Positions 49,774 to 58,878 of a DNA stretch of 64,000 nucleotides are shown here, in pieces (within the stretch, counting starts at the first letter, position 1; every line of letters starts with the position of its first letter). A model generated the notes under the pieces. It had not been told where the DNA came from, ran no database searches, and worked only from the letters and a program-made list of their open reading frames with translations. The stretch lies in contig NZ_JAUSVX010000010.1 in the NCBI RefSeq assembly GCF_030814995.1, positions 186,001-250,000 on the forward strand. The letters are read 5' to 3'. This DNA is from Labrys wisconsinensis. Its GTDB lineage: Bacteria; Pseudomonadota; Alphaproteobacteria; Rhizobiales; Labraceae. A program made the translations under genes and the position numbers.

Positions 49774-50717
49774 CACGCGGTCCTCGCCACCTGCTGGATC
49801 AGCGCCCGCAGCGCCAGGACCAGGATCAGGATCAGGCCCTGCGCGCCGATCTGCCAGTCCGGCGAGATGCGCAGGAAGGTGAGGAAGGACGAGGCCAGCG
49901 TCAGCGTCATGGCGCCGAGCACGGCGCCGACCGGCGAGACGCGGCCTCCGATGAAGGAGGCTCCGCCCAGGATCACCGCGGCGATCGAGATCAGCGTGTA
50001 GCGCGATGCGATGTTGGCATCGCCGGAGGTGGTGAGGCCGAGGAGGCTGAGGCCCGAGACCACGCCGAACAAGCCCGCCAGCGCATAGACGATGACCCGG
50101 ATGCGCAGCAGCGACCAGCCGGCACGCTGCACCGAGCGGGCATTGCCGCCGGCGCCGCGGATCAGCACGCCGAAGGTCGAGCGCATCACCAGGAGATAGG
50201 CGACGAGGGCCGCCGCCGCGGCGACCCAGATCGGCAGGGGCACGAAGGGCGGCTTGACCTGCATCGCCGCCTTGAGCCAGCCCGGCGCCGCGCCGCCGGG
50301 GGTGGGCAGCAGCATGATGGCGAGGCCCAGCCAGGCGAAGGAGAGGCCGAGCGTCACCACGATCGAGGGCAGCTTGCGCCACTCGATCAGGGCGCCGATC
50401 AGCGCATAGCCGGCGACCGCCGCCGCCAGCGCCGCGACGCCGAGCACCGGCGCGGTCGGCAGCAGCGTCGCGCCGATGCAGGCGACCAGCGACACGAAGG
50501 GACCGATCGAGAGGTCGAGGTCGTTGACCGCGATGATCAGCATCTGCGCGATGGTGGCGAAGATGATCGGCACGGCCAGGTTCAGGAGCAGGTTGACGCC
50601 GAAATAGGACATGGCCCGCGGCTGCTGCCAGAAGATGGCGGCGAACAGGGCGATCAGCGCCACCGCCGGCAGCGCGGCCTCCAGGGCCCAGGAGAGGCGC
50701 AGGCGCGTCGTCGTCAT
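49773..50717 (-). CDS. CUT2 ABC transporter permease (first of two)
   Basis: A 314-residue membrane protein of the same family: [109 protein letters not shown]. It overlaps the ATPase stop by four bases. It works with the permease at 48832-49773. Confidence 0.92.
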   Translation of the reverse strand: MTTTRLRLSWALEAALPAVALIALFAAIFWQQPRAMSYFGVNLLLNLAVPIIFATIAQMLIIAVNDLDLSIGPFVSLVACIGATLLPTAPVLGVAALAAAVAGYALIGALIEWRKLPSIVVTLGLSFAWLGLAIMLLPTPGGAAPGWLKAAMQVKPPFVPLPIWVAAAAALVAYLLVMRSTFGVLIRGAGGNARSVQRAGWSLLRIRVIVYALAGLFGVVSGLSLLGLTTSGDANIASRYTLISIAAVILGGASFIGGRVSPVGAVLGAMTLTLASSFLTFLRISPDWQIGAQGLILILVLALRALIQQVARTA

Positions 50718-52204
50718 GGCGCGCTCCCGGCGGGAGCCTGCTCGAACGAGGCCTGCACCACCCGTTCCTCTGTCAGGTCGGCGGCCGCGATCTCGCGGAC
50801 GATGCGCCCGTCATGGAACACGTAGACGCGGTCGCAGTGGAACAGCTCGTCCATTTCCGTGGTGTACCAGAGGAAGGTGCGGCCGCCCTCGGCCTCGCCG
50901 CGGATCAGGCGATAGACCTCCTGCTTGGTGCCGACGTCGACGCCGCGCATCGGGTCGTCCATCAGCACCAGCCCGGCGGGCGAGCCGAGGGCGCGGGCGA
51001 ACAGCGCCTTCTGCTGGTTGCCGCCCGACAGCGACAGGATCGGGCTCTCGATCGACTTGCAGACAAGGGCGAGCCGCTTGCGCCAGTCCTCGGCCCGGCC
51101 CCGCTCGGCGCCGAGGTCGATGAGACCGCGGCGGGTCAGGTGCCGCAGCCAGCGCGGGCTCATGTTGCGCTCGATCGACCAGAGCGGGAACACGCCGTCG
51201 GCCTGCCGGTCGCCGGCCACCAGCGCCACGGCGCTGTGGACGGCGATGCCGGGCCGCCGGCGCCGCGCCGCCTCGTGGACCCGGAGCAGCAGGCTGGTCT
51301 GGCCGTGGCCGGCGAGCCCGGCAAGGCCGATGATCTCGCCCTTGTGGGCGGCGAGCGGCAGCGAGGCGGCGTCGGCGGACGCCACCGTGACGACCGCGGG
51401 CCCGGAGCGCGCGCCGGCGGCGGCCGCGGCGACCCGCTGCTCCGCAGCATGGCCCATGGCGGCGACGATCGTCTCGCGCGAGAAGGCCCCGGTCGGCCGG
51501 TCGGCGACGATGCGCCCGTCGCGCATCACCAGGACCCGGTCGGTCGCCGCCAGGACCTCGTCGATCTTGTGGGAGATGACGACGGCGCTGCGCTCGCCGG
51601 CGACGAAGCGGCGGACGAAGGAGACGAGCTGGCTCGCCGCGGTGGCGTCGAGCGAGGAGGTGGGCTCGTCGAGAATGACGACGAGGGCCTTGTCCCGGGT
51701 CTCGGTGAAGGCGCGGGCGATCTCGACCATCTGGCGCTGGCCGATCGGCAGATTGCCGACCGGGGTGTCCATGGCGAGGCCATGGCCCGGGAAGATCTCG
51801 TCGAGCTTGGCTCCGACCAGCCGCGCCGCTGCGCGCCGCCAGCCCAGGCCCCGGATCGAGGGGTGGGCGATCCGGGTGTTCTCGGCGATCGACAGGTTGG
51901 GGCAGAGCGACAGTTCCTGGAACACGCAACGCACCCCGAACCGGTGGGCGCTGCGCACGTCGTAGGCGCCGCCGATCGCTTCGCCGTGGAGCGTGAACAC
52001 CCCCTCGTCGGGCTGCAGCACCCCGGCGAGGAGGTTCATCAGGGTGGACTTGCCGGCGCCGTTATGGCCGACAAGGCCGAGGCATTCCCCGGCCCGCAGC
52101 GTGAAATCGACCGGCGAGAGCGCACGCACCGCGCCGAAGCTCTTGGCCACGCCCGTCAGCGCGACGGCCGTGGCTGCCTGGACCGGGACGGTGGCGAGGC
52201 TCAC
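50714..52204 (-). CDS. CUT2 ABC transporter ATPase, two-domain (RbsA-like)
   Basis: A 496-residue ATPase with two nucleotide-binding domains, starting at GTG 52204. The first has GHNGAGKST near residue 47, the signature region [12 protein letters not shown] and Walker [13 protein letters not shown]. The second has a degenerate Walker A ([11 protein letters not shown]), the signature LSGGNQQK near 405 and [12 protein letters not shown]. The asymmetric pattern is normal for the family. It begins 10 bases after the binding-protein stop. Confidence 0.93.
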   Translation of the reverse strand: MSLATVPVQAATAVALTGVAKSFGAVRALSPVDFTLRAGECLGLVGHNGAGKSTLMNLLAGVLQPDEGVFTLHGEAIGGAYDVRSAHRFGVRCVFQELSLCPNLSIAENTRIAHPSIRGLGWRRAAARLVGAKLDEIFPGHGLAMDTPVGNLPIGQRQMVEIARAFTETRDKALVVILDEPTSSLDATAASQLVSFVRRFVAGERSAVVISHKIDEVLAATDRVLVMRDGRIVADRPTGAFSRETIVAAMGHAAEQRVAAAAAGARSGPAVVTVASADAASLPLAAHKGEIIGLAGLAGHGQTSLLLRVHEAARRRRPGIAVHSAVALVAGDRQADGVFPLWSIERNMSPRWLRHLTRRGLIDLGAERGRAEDWRKRLALVCKSIESPILSLSGGNQQKALFARALGSPAGLVLMDDPMRGVDVGTKQEVYRLIRGEAEGGRTFLWYTTEMDELFHCDRVYVFHDGRIVREIAAADLTEERVVQASFEQAPAGSAP

Positions 52205-52214
52205 GTCGGGCGCT

Positions 52215-53237
52215 TCACTTCGCCTTGGCGAGGAAGTCGATGACTTCCTTCTGCGAATATTCCTTGTTGGTGACGCTGCCCTTGTCGGTGCGCTTCAGGT
52301 CGTCCTCCAGGGAGTCCTGCGTCACCACCAGGATCGGCAGCGTCATGTCCTGCGGCGGCTTGGCGCCGGCCAGGATCTGCTGCGCCACCCAGAAGGCGAA
52401 GGTGCCGGCGCCGGGCGCGATCGAGGCCGACATGCTCTGGTAGCCGTTGGCGTCCTTCTGCTCCTTCCAGTAGGTCAGCTCGTCCTCGCGGTTGCCGAAG
52501 AAGATGGTCGGCACGGCGCGGCCCGCCGACTTGAAGGCCTGCGCCGCGCCGAAGCCGTCGCCGCCCTGCGTCACCACCGCCGCGACCTCGGGCAGCGTCG
52601 GCAGGATGCCGGCGACCTCCTTCTGGGCGACGGTCTGCGTCCAGTTGCCGTGCACGGAGCCGACGATCTTGAAGTCGGCATCGGCGGCGACGGCCGTGGT
52701 GATGCCCGCGTGGATCTCGTCGTCGACGAAGACGCCGGCAATGCCGCGGATCTCGAGCAGGTTGCCCTTGATGCCGCGGCTCTTGAGATAATCGATCTGC
52801 ATGGAGCCGAGCTTCTTGAAGTCGACCGCGATGCGGTAGGCGCAGGGCTCGGTGACGATGCCGTCGAAGGAGACGACGACGATGCCGGCGTCGCAGGCCT
52901 GCTTCACCGCGCCGTTGACGGCGGTGGGCGAGGCGGCGTTGATGACGATGGCATTGTAGCCCTGCAGGATCATGGTCTGGATCTGCGCGGCCTGCTCGGT
53001 CGCCTGGTTCTCCGAGGTGGTGAAGGCCGGCGCCTCGGCGACGATGCCGTCGGCCACCGCCTGCTTGGTCACCTTGTCCCAGCTCTTCAGCATCGCCTGG
53101 CGCCAGGAGTTCCCGGCATAATTGTTGGACAGGGCGATCTTCATGTCCTTGGTGTCGCCGGCCTGCGCGCCGGCGAGCGGCAGGGCGGCCAGCGCCGCGG
53201 CGGTTAGCAGCGCTTGGATGGATGGCGTGATGCGCAT
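52215..53237 (-). CDS. CUT2 sugar-binding protein
   Basis: A 340-residue periplasmic binding protein. The signal peptide ([22 protein letters not shown]) is followed by [75 protein letters not shown] and [14 protein letters not shown]. It is first in the five-gene operon binding protein-ATPase-permease-permease-oxidoreductase. The candidate operator at 53324-53339 lies 87 bases upstream. The ligand is a sugar of unknown identity. Confidence 0.9.
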   Translation of the reverse strand: MRITPSIQALLTAAALAALPLAGAQAGDTKDMKIALSNNYAGNSWRQAMLKSWDKVTKQAVADGIVAEAPAFTTSENQATEQAAQIQTMILQGYNAIVINAASPTAVNGAVKQACDAGIVVVSFDGIVTEPCAYRIAVDFKKLGSMQIDYLKSRGIKGNLLEIRGIAGVFVDDEIHAGITTAVAADADFKIVGSVHGNWTQTVAQKEVAGILPTLPEVAAVVTQGGDGFGAAQAFKSAGRAVPTIFFGNREDELTYWKEQKDANGYQSMSASIAPGAGTFAFWVAQQILAGAKPPQDMTLPILVVTQDSLEDDLKRTDKGSVTNKEYSQKEVIDFLAKAK

Positions 53238-53323
53238 GGTTTCCTCCCGGGAAAGCAGGGTTGAGACGGTCTTGCTTTTGATTGTTCCGCCGCGTGACGA
53301 GACGGCAGCCTGGGCCGTCAGTT

Positions 53324-53339
53324 AACTAGCATGTCAGTT
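53324..53339 (-). promoter_or_regulatory. Candidate FCD-GntR operator upstream of the sugar transporter
   Basis: The 16-mer has perfect AACT/AGTT ends and a central CATG, with purine and pyrimidine pairs between (AACT-RR-CATG-YY-AGTT). It lies between the GntR gene (53395-54132) and the transporter operon, the expected site for that regulator. Confidence 0.5.
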
Positions 53340-53394
53340 GCCGGTCAAGCGTGCCGCCGGCCTCACATTCGCGATTGTGAAGGGGGCGATGCGT

Positions 53395-54132
53395 CTACAT
53401 CCGTCCGACGTCGTGGGCGGCCTGGTCGAGCACCCGGTTCATCGCCGCCCGCGCCCCCGCGGTGTCGCGGAAGCGGATGCACTCCATCACGTCCTTGTGC
53501 AGCGACAGCGTCCGCGACTGGCTCTCCATCAGGCTGTTGGTGAGCAGCAGCGCCGCCTTCAGCGCCGTCTCCATGGTGCCGATCAGGCCGTTGAGCACGA
53601 TGTTGTGGCTGGCGGCGATGACGCCGCGGTGGAAGGCGAGGTCCGCCTCGCAGCAGGCGGCGAGGTCGTCGGGGATCGAGCGCTCCATGGCGAGATAGGC
53701 GTCCTCGATCACCGCCAGGTCGGCGGCGGTGCCCCGCCGGGCCGCAAGCTCGGCCGCCGCCGGCTCGATGATCCGCCGCGCCTCGACCAGGCTGGTGACG
53801 AGCTCGACGTCGCGGGTGAGGTTGGGATGCCAGGACAGCACCGCCGGGTCGAGCAGGCGCCAGTGCTCGCGCGGGCGGATCCGGGCGCCGATGCGCGGCC
53901 GCGTCTCCACCAGGCCCTTGGCCGAGAGCACCTTGACCGCCTCGCGCACCGAGGTGCGGCTGACGCCCAGCGCCGCGACCAGGTCCTCCTCGCGCGGCAG
54001 CGTCTCGCCCGGCGCATAGCGCCCGCCCAGCACCCAGGCGCCGATGGTGCGCACCACGCTGTCATGCACCTTGCCGCCGTCGGCCTGGACGGCGAGCATG
54101 GGCAGGAGCAGCGCGTCGAGGTCGCGGGTCAT
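53395..54132 (-). CDS. GntR-family regulator with FCD domain
   Basis: The 245-residue regulator has winged helix VVRTIGAWVLGGRYAPGETLPREEDLVAALGVSRTSVREAVKVLSAKGLVETRPRIGARI and an FCD domain with the metal-type residues in EADLAFHRGVIAASHN and LSLHKDVMECIRFRD. ATG 54132 was chosen; the frame continues upstream only into a GC-rich repeat. It lies between two sugar transporter operons transcribed the same way and could regulate one or both. A DgoR/GguR-like sugar acid ligand would be typical. Confidence 0.9.
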   Translation of the reverse strand: MTRDLDALLLPMLAVQADGGKVHDSVVRTIGAWVLGGRYAPGETLPREEDLVAALGVSRTSVREAVKVLSAKGLVETRPRIGARIRPREHWRLLDPAVLSWHPNLTRDVELVTSLVEARRIIEPAAAELAARRGTAADLAVIEDAYLAMERSIPDDLAACCEADLAFHRGVIAASHNIVLNGLIGTMETALKAALLLTNSLMESQSRTLSLHKDVMECIRFRDTAGARAAMNRVLDQAAHDVGRM

Positions 54133-54181
54133 GGGGTAGGCCGCTCGGGCGAGACTGAGCGAGACGCGACGCTTGCCGATC

Positions 54182-54280
54182 CCCTCCCCCTTGCGGGGAG
54201 GGGTACGGGGTGGGGGGGGTAGCCGTCGAGCTCCGTCCTGTGGGACCCCCACCCTTTATCCCTCCCCGCAAGGGGGAGGG
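54182..54280. repeat. GC-rich inverted repeat, 35-bp arms
   Basis: The arms at 54182-54216 and 54246-54280 both read CCCTCCCCCTTGCGGGGAGGG when read outward-in, with a few mismatches further in. The element sits between an araH-like gene and the GntR gene. It is a relative of the perfect repeat at 56847-56990. Confidence 0.8.
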
Positions 54281-54345
54281 AAGACGCGGGCGTCGCGCGC
54301 ATATCGACACGACCTGCGTCTCGCCCAGCCCTTCTCATCTCCCCC

Positions 54346-55293
54346 TCACGTCCGCCTGAGCGCCTGGCTGCGGACATTGTCGAGCAGCACGGCGAGCAGC
54401 AGGATCAGGCCGCGCACGAGATATTGGTAGAACGCCTGGATGTTGAGCAGGTTCATGGCGTTCTCGGCGATGCCGAGGATCAGCACGCCGACCACCACGC
54501 CGGAGATGGTGGCGCGGCCGCCGGCGAGCGACACGCCGCCGAGCACGCAGGCGGAGATGACCGAGAGCTCCAGGCCCGTCGCCGCGTTGGGCTGGCCGGA
54601 GGTGATGCGCGAGGCGAGCAGGATGCCGGCGACGGCGCACATCAGGCCCTGGACGGCGAAGATCCAGATGCGGGTGCGCGACACTTCCACGCCGGCGAGG
54701 CGCGAGGCATCGGGGTTGCCGCCGATCGCCAGCACGTTGCGGCCGAACACGGTGCGGTTGAGGATGAAGCCGAAGGCGGCAAGGCAGATGATCATCACCC
54801 AGACCGGCGCCGGGATGCCGAGGAACGGCGTCAGGGCGATGGCGTAGAAGCCGGCGTCGTTGACGCCGACGGCGCGCCCGTCCGAGACGATCAGCGCCAG
54901 GCCGCGCACGATCTGCATGGTGGCGAGGGTGGTGATCAGGGCGTTGATGCGCAGCTTGGCGATGACCACGCCGTTGATCACGCCGACGACGACGCCGGCC
55001 GCCAGCGCCAGCACCAGGCCGGCCAGGATGTGCCCCGCCCAGTTGGAGCCCATCACCGCCATCATGCCGGCGAAGGCCACCGTCGAGCCGACCGAGAGGT
55101 CGAAGTCGCGCGAGGCCAGGCACAGCATCATGCTGCCGGCGACGATGCCGATCGTCACCACCGACTGCAGGAGGCCCAGCATGTTGCGCTGGGTGAAGAA
55201 GTTCGGCACGAGCAGCGCCACCAGCGCGAAGGCGATGACGAACAGGATGACGAGGCCCTGGTCGCCCAGGACCAGGCGGCGCAGCGAATTCAT
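54346..55293 (-). CDS. araH: CUT2 ABC transporter permease, AraH-like
   Basis: A 315-residue permease: FFTQRNMLGLLQSVVTIGIVAGSMMLCLASRDFDLSVGSTVAFAGM, LATMQIVRGLALIVSDGRAVG, GGNPDASRLAGVEVSRTRIWIFAVQGLMCAVAG, SACVLGGVSLAGGRATISG, ending in a basic tail. ATASRDFDLSVGS-like wording is typical of AraH. It overlaps the ATPase stop by four bases. Its assignment to arabinose relies on the AraF-like binding protein; other aldoses are possible. Confidence 0.85.
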   Translation of the reverse strand: MNSLRRLVLGDQGLVILFVIAFALVALLVPNFFTQRNMLGLLQSVVTIGIVAGSMMLCLASRDFDLSVGSTVAFAGMMAVMGSNWAGHILAGLVLALAAGVVVGVINGVVIAKLRINALITTLATMQIVRGLALIVSDGRAVGVNDAGFYAIALTPFLGIPAPVWVMIICLAAFGFILNRTVFGRNVLAIGGNPDASRLAGVEVSRTRIWIFAVQGLMCAVAGILLASRITSGQPNAATGLELSVISACVLGGVSLAGGRATISGVVVGVLILGIAENAMNLLNIQAFYQYLVRGLILLLAVLLDNVRSQALRRT

Positions 55294-56795
55294 GAAACGG
55301 CTTCCTCGGCGTGCACCGGCAGGGCGGCGGCCAGAATGGCGTGTTCGTCGAACTGGTCGCGGCGGAACTCGGCGGCGATCCGCCCCTCGCGCATGACCAG
55401 GATGCGGTCGCAGATGCCCATCACCTCCGGCAGCTCGCTGGAGACGACACCGACGGCCAGGCCCTTCTCGGCGAGGTCGTAGAGGATGGCGTAGATCTCA
55501 GCTTTGGCGCCGACGTCGATGCCGCGCGTCGGCTCGTCGACCAGCAGCACCTTGAGGGCGGGCTCGGCCAGCCAGCGCGCCAGGATGGTCTTCTGCTGGT
55601 TGCCGCCGGAGAGGTTGACGATGTCCTGCCGGCGCGAGGGCGTGCGCACCCGGAGGCGCTTGATGAAGTCGTCCGCCACCGCCGCCTCGCGGGCGGGGCG
55701 GATCACGCCGAGCGGCGAGAAATGGCGGCGGGCGGCGATGACGATGTTCTCGCCCACCGAGCGGCCCTGGACGATGCCTTCGGCCTTGCGGTCCTCCGGG
55801 CACATGACGAGGCCGATCTCGATCGCGCCGCGCGGACGCGGGGCGAGCGGCGCGCCGTCGATGCGCACCGTGCCGGCGCTCGCGGCGTCGGCGCCGTAGA
55901 CGAGGCGGAAGAGCTCGCTGCGCCCGGCGCCGACCAGGCCGAAGAAGCCGAGGATCTCGCCGGCGCGCAGCGAGAAGCCCGCCGGCGCCTTCAGCCTGGC
56001 GCCGGCGATGTCCCTGACCTCGAGCCGGACCGCCCCGGCGGGCCGGCCGCGCCAGCCCCAGATGTCGCGGATCTCGCGCCCGACCATCTGGCGCACGATC
56101 TGATCGCGGCTGACGCCGGCCATGGTCTCGAAATGGGCGGCGAGGCGCCCGTCGCGCAGCACGGTGGCGCCGTCGCACAGGCGGAAGACCTCGTCGAGCC
56201 GGTGCGAGACATAGAGGATCACCTTGCCGGCGCGGCGCAGCTTGTCGATCAGGCGGAACAGCACCTCGCTCTCGGCGGCCGACAGTGAGGAGGTCGGCTC
56301 GTCCAGGGCGATCACCTTGGCTTCGGCCATGATCGCCTTGGCGATCTCGACCATCTGGCGCTGGCCGATCGAGAGCCGCGCCACCTTGGTGCGGGTGTCG
56401 ATGCCGCCGCCGACCTCGGCGATCGCCGCCGCCGCGGCCTGGTGCAGCGCCCTGAAGGACACGATGCCGCCGCGGTTCGGGAAGCGCCCGAGCGTCAGGT
56501 TCTCGCCGACGCTGAGCTCGGGCACGAGCTGCAGCTCCTGGTGCACGACCGCCACCCCTGATGTCATCGCCTCGTGCACCGAGGCAAAGCGCCCATCGCG
56601 CGTCCCCAGATGCAGCGCGCCGGCATCGGGCCGGATATCGCCGCCGAGGATCTTGATCAGCGTCGACTTGCCGGCGCCGTTCTCGCCGAGCAGGCCGTGC
56701 ACATGCCCCTCCGGCACGCCGAAGCTGACGCCCGACAGCGCCTGCACGCCGGGAAAGCCCTTGGAGATGCCGTCGAAGCGGAGGAAGGGGGTCAT
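55290..56795 (-). CDS. araG: CUT2 ABC transporter ATPase, AraG-like
   Basis: A 501-residue two-domain ATPase. First domain: [16 protein letters not shown] near residue 36, [32 protein letters not shown] and [20 protein letters not shown]. Second domain: GFFGLVGAGRSELF (degenerate Walker A), [28 protein letters not shown] and VLLVDEPTRGIDVGAKAEIY. ATG 56795 is called; an extended frame runs on into the intergenic repeat. It powers the AraF/AraH transporter. Confidence 0.88.
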   Translation of the reverse strand: MTPFLRFDGISKGFPGVQALSGVSFGVPEGHVHGLLGENGAGKSTLIKILGGDIRPDAGALHLGTRDGRFASVHEAMTSGVAVVHQELQLVPELSVGENLTLGRFPNRGGIVSFRALHQAAAAAIAEVGGGIDTRTKVARLSIGQRQMVEIAKAIMAEAKVIALDEPTSSLSAAESEVLFRLIDKLRRAGKVILYVSHRLDEVFRLCDGATVLRDGRLAAHFETMAGVSRDQIVRQMVGREIRDIWGWRGRPAGAVRLEVRDIAGARLKAPAGFSLRAGEILGFFGLVGAGRSELFRLVYGADAASAGTVRIDGAPLAPRPRGAIEIGLVMCPEDRKAEGIVQGRSVGENIVIAARRHFSPLGVIRPAREAAVADDFIKRLRVRTPSRRQDIVNLSGGNQQKTILARWLAEPALKVLLVDEPTRGIDVGAKAEIYAILYDLAEKGLAVGVVSSELPEVMGICDRILVMREGRIAAEFRRDQFDEHAILAAALPVHAEEAVS

Positions 56796-56846
56796 GGGGG
56801 GATTGATGAGCCGGTGGAATGATGCTGCAGGCGCGACGCCAGCAAT

Positions 56847-56990
56847 CCCCCTCCCCCTTGTGGGGAGGGGTGAGGGGTGGGGGTCCATCAGGAAAAGGCG
56901 CCGCGTACGTCGGAAGGCGCCCTTCAACGACCCGCCCACCCTATTCCGCACGACCCCCACCCCTCACCCCTCCCCACAAGGGGGAGGGGG
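56847..56990. repeat. Perfect 39-bp GC-rich inverted repeat
   Basis: The arms at 56847-56885 and 56952-56990 are exact inverted copies (core CCCTCCCCCTTGTGGGGAGGG) around a 66-base loop. It fills the gap between the binding-protein and ATPase genes of the ara-like operon, where the RNA hairpin could insulate expression of the binding protein from the membrane subunits. Confidence 0.9.
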
Positions 56991-57018
56991 AATGGCTGGC
57001 GTCGTGCCGATGGACGCC

Positions 57019-58002
57019 TCACTCCAGCCCCAGGCCCTTGCGCACCGTCTGGTAATCGTCGCGCTTGGCCAGTTCCCCGGCGGTCTGGACCAGCTTGGGC
57101 GGCTCCTTGCCGCCGATCCAGTCATACATGTTGAGCGAGGTCTCGTAGCCGTGGCGCTTGGGCGAGATGATCACCGTGGCGAAGAAGCCGGTGGGCTGGC
57201 CCTTCTTGAACTCGTTGATGGCCGAGTCCGCCCCGCCGATGCCGACCGCGATCACGTCCTCCGGCTTGATGCCGACGCTCTCGGTGGCGCGCACCGCGCC
57301 GAGCGCCGCCTCGTCGTTGAGGCCGAAGGCGACCCAGTGCTTCACGCCGGAATGGGCGTTGATGACCGTGGTCGCGGCGTTGAGCGCCGCCTCGGTGTCG
57401 GTCTTGGCCTGCGGCGCGTCATAGATGTTGGCGGCGGGGAAGCCGTTCTTGGTCAGCACCGCGATCGCGCCCTCGACCCGGTCCTTGGCCGTCGGCAGCT
57501 GGTCGTAGGAGACGCGGATGGCGCCGACGTCCTTCAAGTCCCAGCCGCGATGCTTGGCCTCGTCGATGATCGCCTGGCCGACCTGCTCGCCGATCTTGGT
57601 GGCGGAGATGCCCATATGCGGCACGTCGGCGAGCGGCGCGCCCGAGCCGTCGACCAGCTGGTCGTCGACCGTCATCAGCTTCAGGTTGTTGGCGGCCGAC
57701 TTGGCGACGATCGCCGGGCCGAGCTTGACGTCCGGCGTGCAGACGATGAAGCCCTGCACCCCCTGGGCGCCGAGATTGTCGATGGCCGCCATCACCTTCT
57801 CGCCGTCCTCGGCGCCGATCTTGACCAGGGTGAAGCCCTTTTCCTTGGCCGCGATCTCGGCGAACTTCCATTCGTCCTGGAACCACGGCTCCTCGGGCTG
57901 CTTGACCACGAAGCCGATCTTGACGTCGGCGGCAAAGGCCGGCGCCGCCAGGGCCTGCAGGGCGATGCCCGCCACGGCCAGTGCCTTCACGATGCGCTGC
58001 AT
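57019..58002 (-). CDS. araF: CUT2 sugar-binding protein, AraF-like
   Basis: A 327-residue periplasmic protein. Signal MQRIVKALAVAGIALQALAAPAFAAD, then KIGFVVKQPEEPWFQDEWKFAEIAAKEKGF, DGEKVMAAIDNLGAQGVQGFIVCTPDVKLGPAIV, TVDDQLVD, ISATKIGEQVGQ and HWVAFGLNDEAALGAVRATE. These blocks follow E. coli AraF closely, including the KQPEEPWFQxEWKFA start that lines the sugar site. L-arabinose or the similar D-galactose is the likely ligand; this fits the dehydrogenase and aldonate dehydratase upstream. Confidence 0.88.
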   Translation of the reverse strand: MQRIVKALAVAGIALQALAAPAFAADVKIGFVVKQPEEPWFQDEWKFAEIAAKEKGFTLVKIGAEDGEKVMAAIDNLGAQGVQGFIVCTPDVKLGPAIVAKSAANNLKLMTVDDQLVDGSGAPLADVPHMGISATKIGEQVGQAIIDEAKHRGWDLKDVGAIRVSYDQLPTAKDRVEGAIAVLTKNGFPAANIYDAPQAKTDTEAALNAATTVINAHSGVKHWVAFGLNDEAALGAVRATESVGIKPEDVIAVGIGGADSAINEFKKGQPTGFFATVIISPKRHGYETSLNMYDWIGGKEPPKLVQTAGELAKRDDYQTVRKGLGLE

Positions 58003-58040
58003 GTCGTCTCCTCCCGGATCCCTCTCGATCCTTTTGCTTG

Positions 58041-58083
58041 GGCACGTTCGGCGTGCCGCAAGTCGGTTGCGGGGCCTTGCCCC
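58041..58083 (-). terminator. Two adjacent hairpins between the SDR and AraF genes
   Basis: GGCACG (58041-58046) pairs with CGTGCC (58052-58057), and GGGGC (58071-58075) pairs with GCCCC (58079-58083). No T-tract follows, so they may be RNA-processing or attenuating elements rather than a true terminator. Confidence 0.35.
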
Positions 58084-58097
58084 GGATGGCGTCGCCC

Positions 58098-58874
58098 CTA
58101 CTCGTGGTAGAGGACGGACCGCCCGCCATCGATGACGATGCAGGCGGCGTTGATGAACGGAGCCTCGTCGGAGGCGAGGAAGACGGCGGTCATCGCCACC
58201 TCCTCCGGCCGGCCGATGCGCTTGGGCGGATGCAGATCATAGGCGCGCCGGCGCTCGGCCTCAGGGTCGGGAAAGGTGTTCCAGTAGGCGACCGCGATCG
58301 GCGTCTCGATATAGCCGGGCGCGATGGCGTTCACGCGGATGCCCTCGGCCGCATATTCGATGCCGAGCGAACGCGTCAGCCCGAGCAGCCCGTGCTTGGC
58401 CACGGGATAGGGGAAGGTGTGCGGGATGATGCTGAAGGAATGCGAGGAGGCGATGTTGACCACCGCGCCGTTCTTTCGCGACCGCATCGACGGCAGCACC
58501 GCCCGCGTCACGGTCCAGACGCCCTCGAGGTCGACGGCGAAGCAGCGCCGCCATTCCTCCTCGCTGGTCTCCAGGGGCTCGTGAAAGACGTTGATGCCGG
58601 CATTGTTGACCAGGATGTCGATGCTGCCATAAGCGGCGAGCGTCCGCGCCGCCATGGCCTCCACCGAGGTGCGGTCGGTGACGTCGGTCTCGACGAACTG
58701 CGCCCGCCCGCCGGCGGCCTCGATGGCGCGCGCCACGACGGCGCCGGTTTCGGCATTGCGCTCGGCGATCACCACGGTCGCCCCCTCCCGCGCGAAAGCC
58801 TCGGCCGTCGCCGCGCCGATGCCCTGCCCGGCGCCGGTGACGATCGCGGTCTTGCCTTTGAGGCGCCCGGTCAT
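58098..58874 (-). CDS. SDR-family sugar dehydrogenase
   Basis: A 258-residue classical SDR: TGAGQGIG near residue 12, DVTDR, NNAGINVFHEPLE, NIASSHSFS, the catalytic YPVAKHG near 157, and APGYIETPIAVAYWNTFPDPEA. The ending INAACIVIDGGRS is typical. In a cluster with an AraF-like transporter and a galactonate-dehydratase-like enzyme, it probably oxidises an aldose at C1. It follows the dehydratase gene by four bases and shares its operon. A lactonase to link the two steps is not seen in this operon. Confidence 0.87.
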   Translation of the reverse strand: MTGRLKGKTAIVTGAGQGIGAATAEAFAREGATVVIAERNAETGAVVARAIEAAGGRAQFVETDVTDRTSVEAMAARTLAAYGSIDILVNNAGINVFHEPLETSEEEWRRCFAVDLEGVWTVTRAVLPSMRSRKNGAVVNIASSHSFSIIPHTFPYPVAKHGLLGLTRSLGIEYAAEGIRVNAIAPGYIETPIAVAYWNTFPDPEAERRRAYDLHPPKRIGRPEEVAMTAVFLASDEAPFINAACIVIDGGRSVLYHE

Positions 58875-58878
58875 GGCC

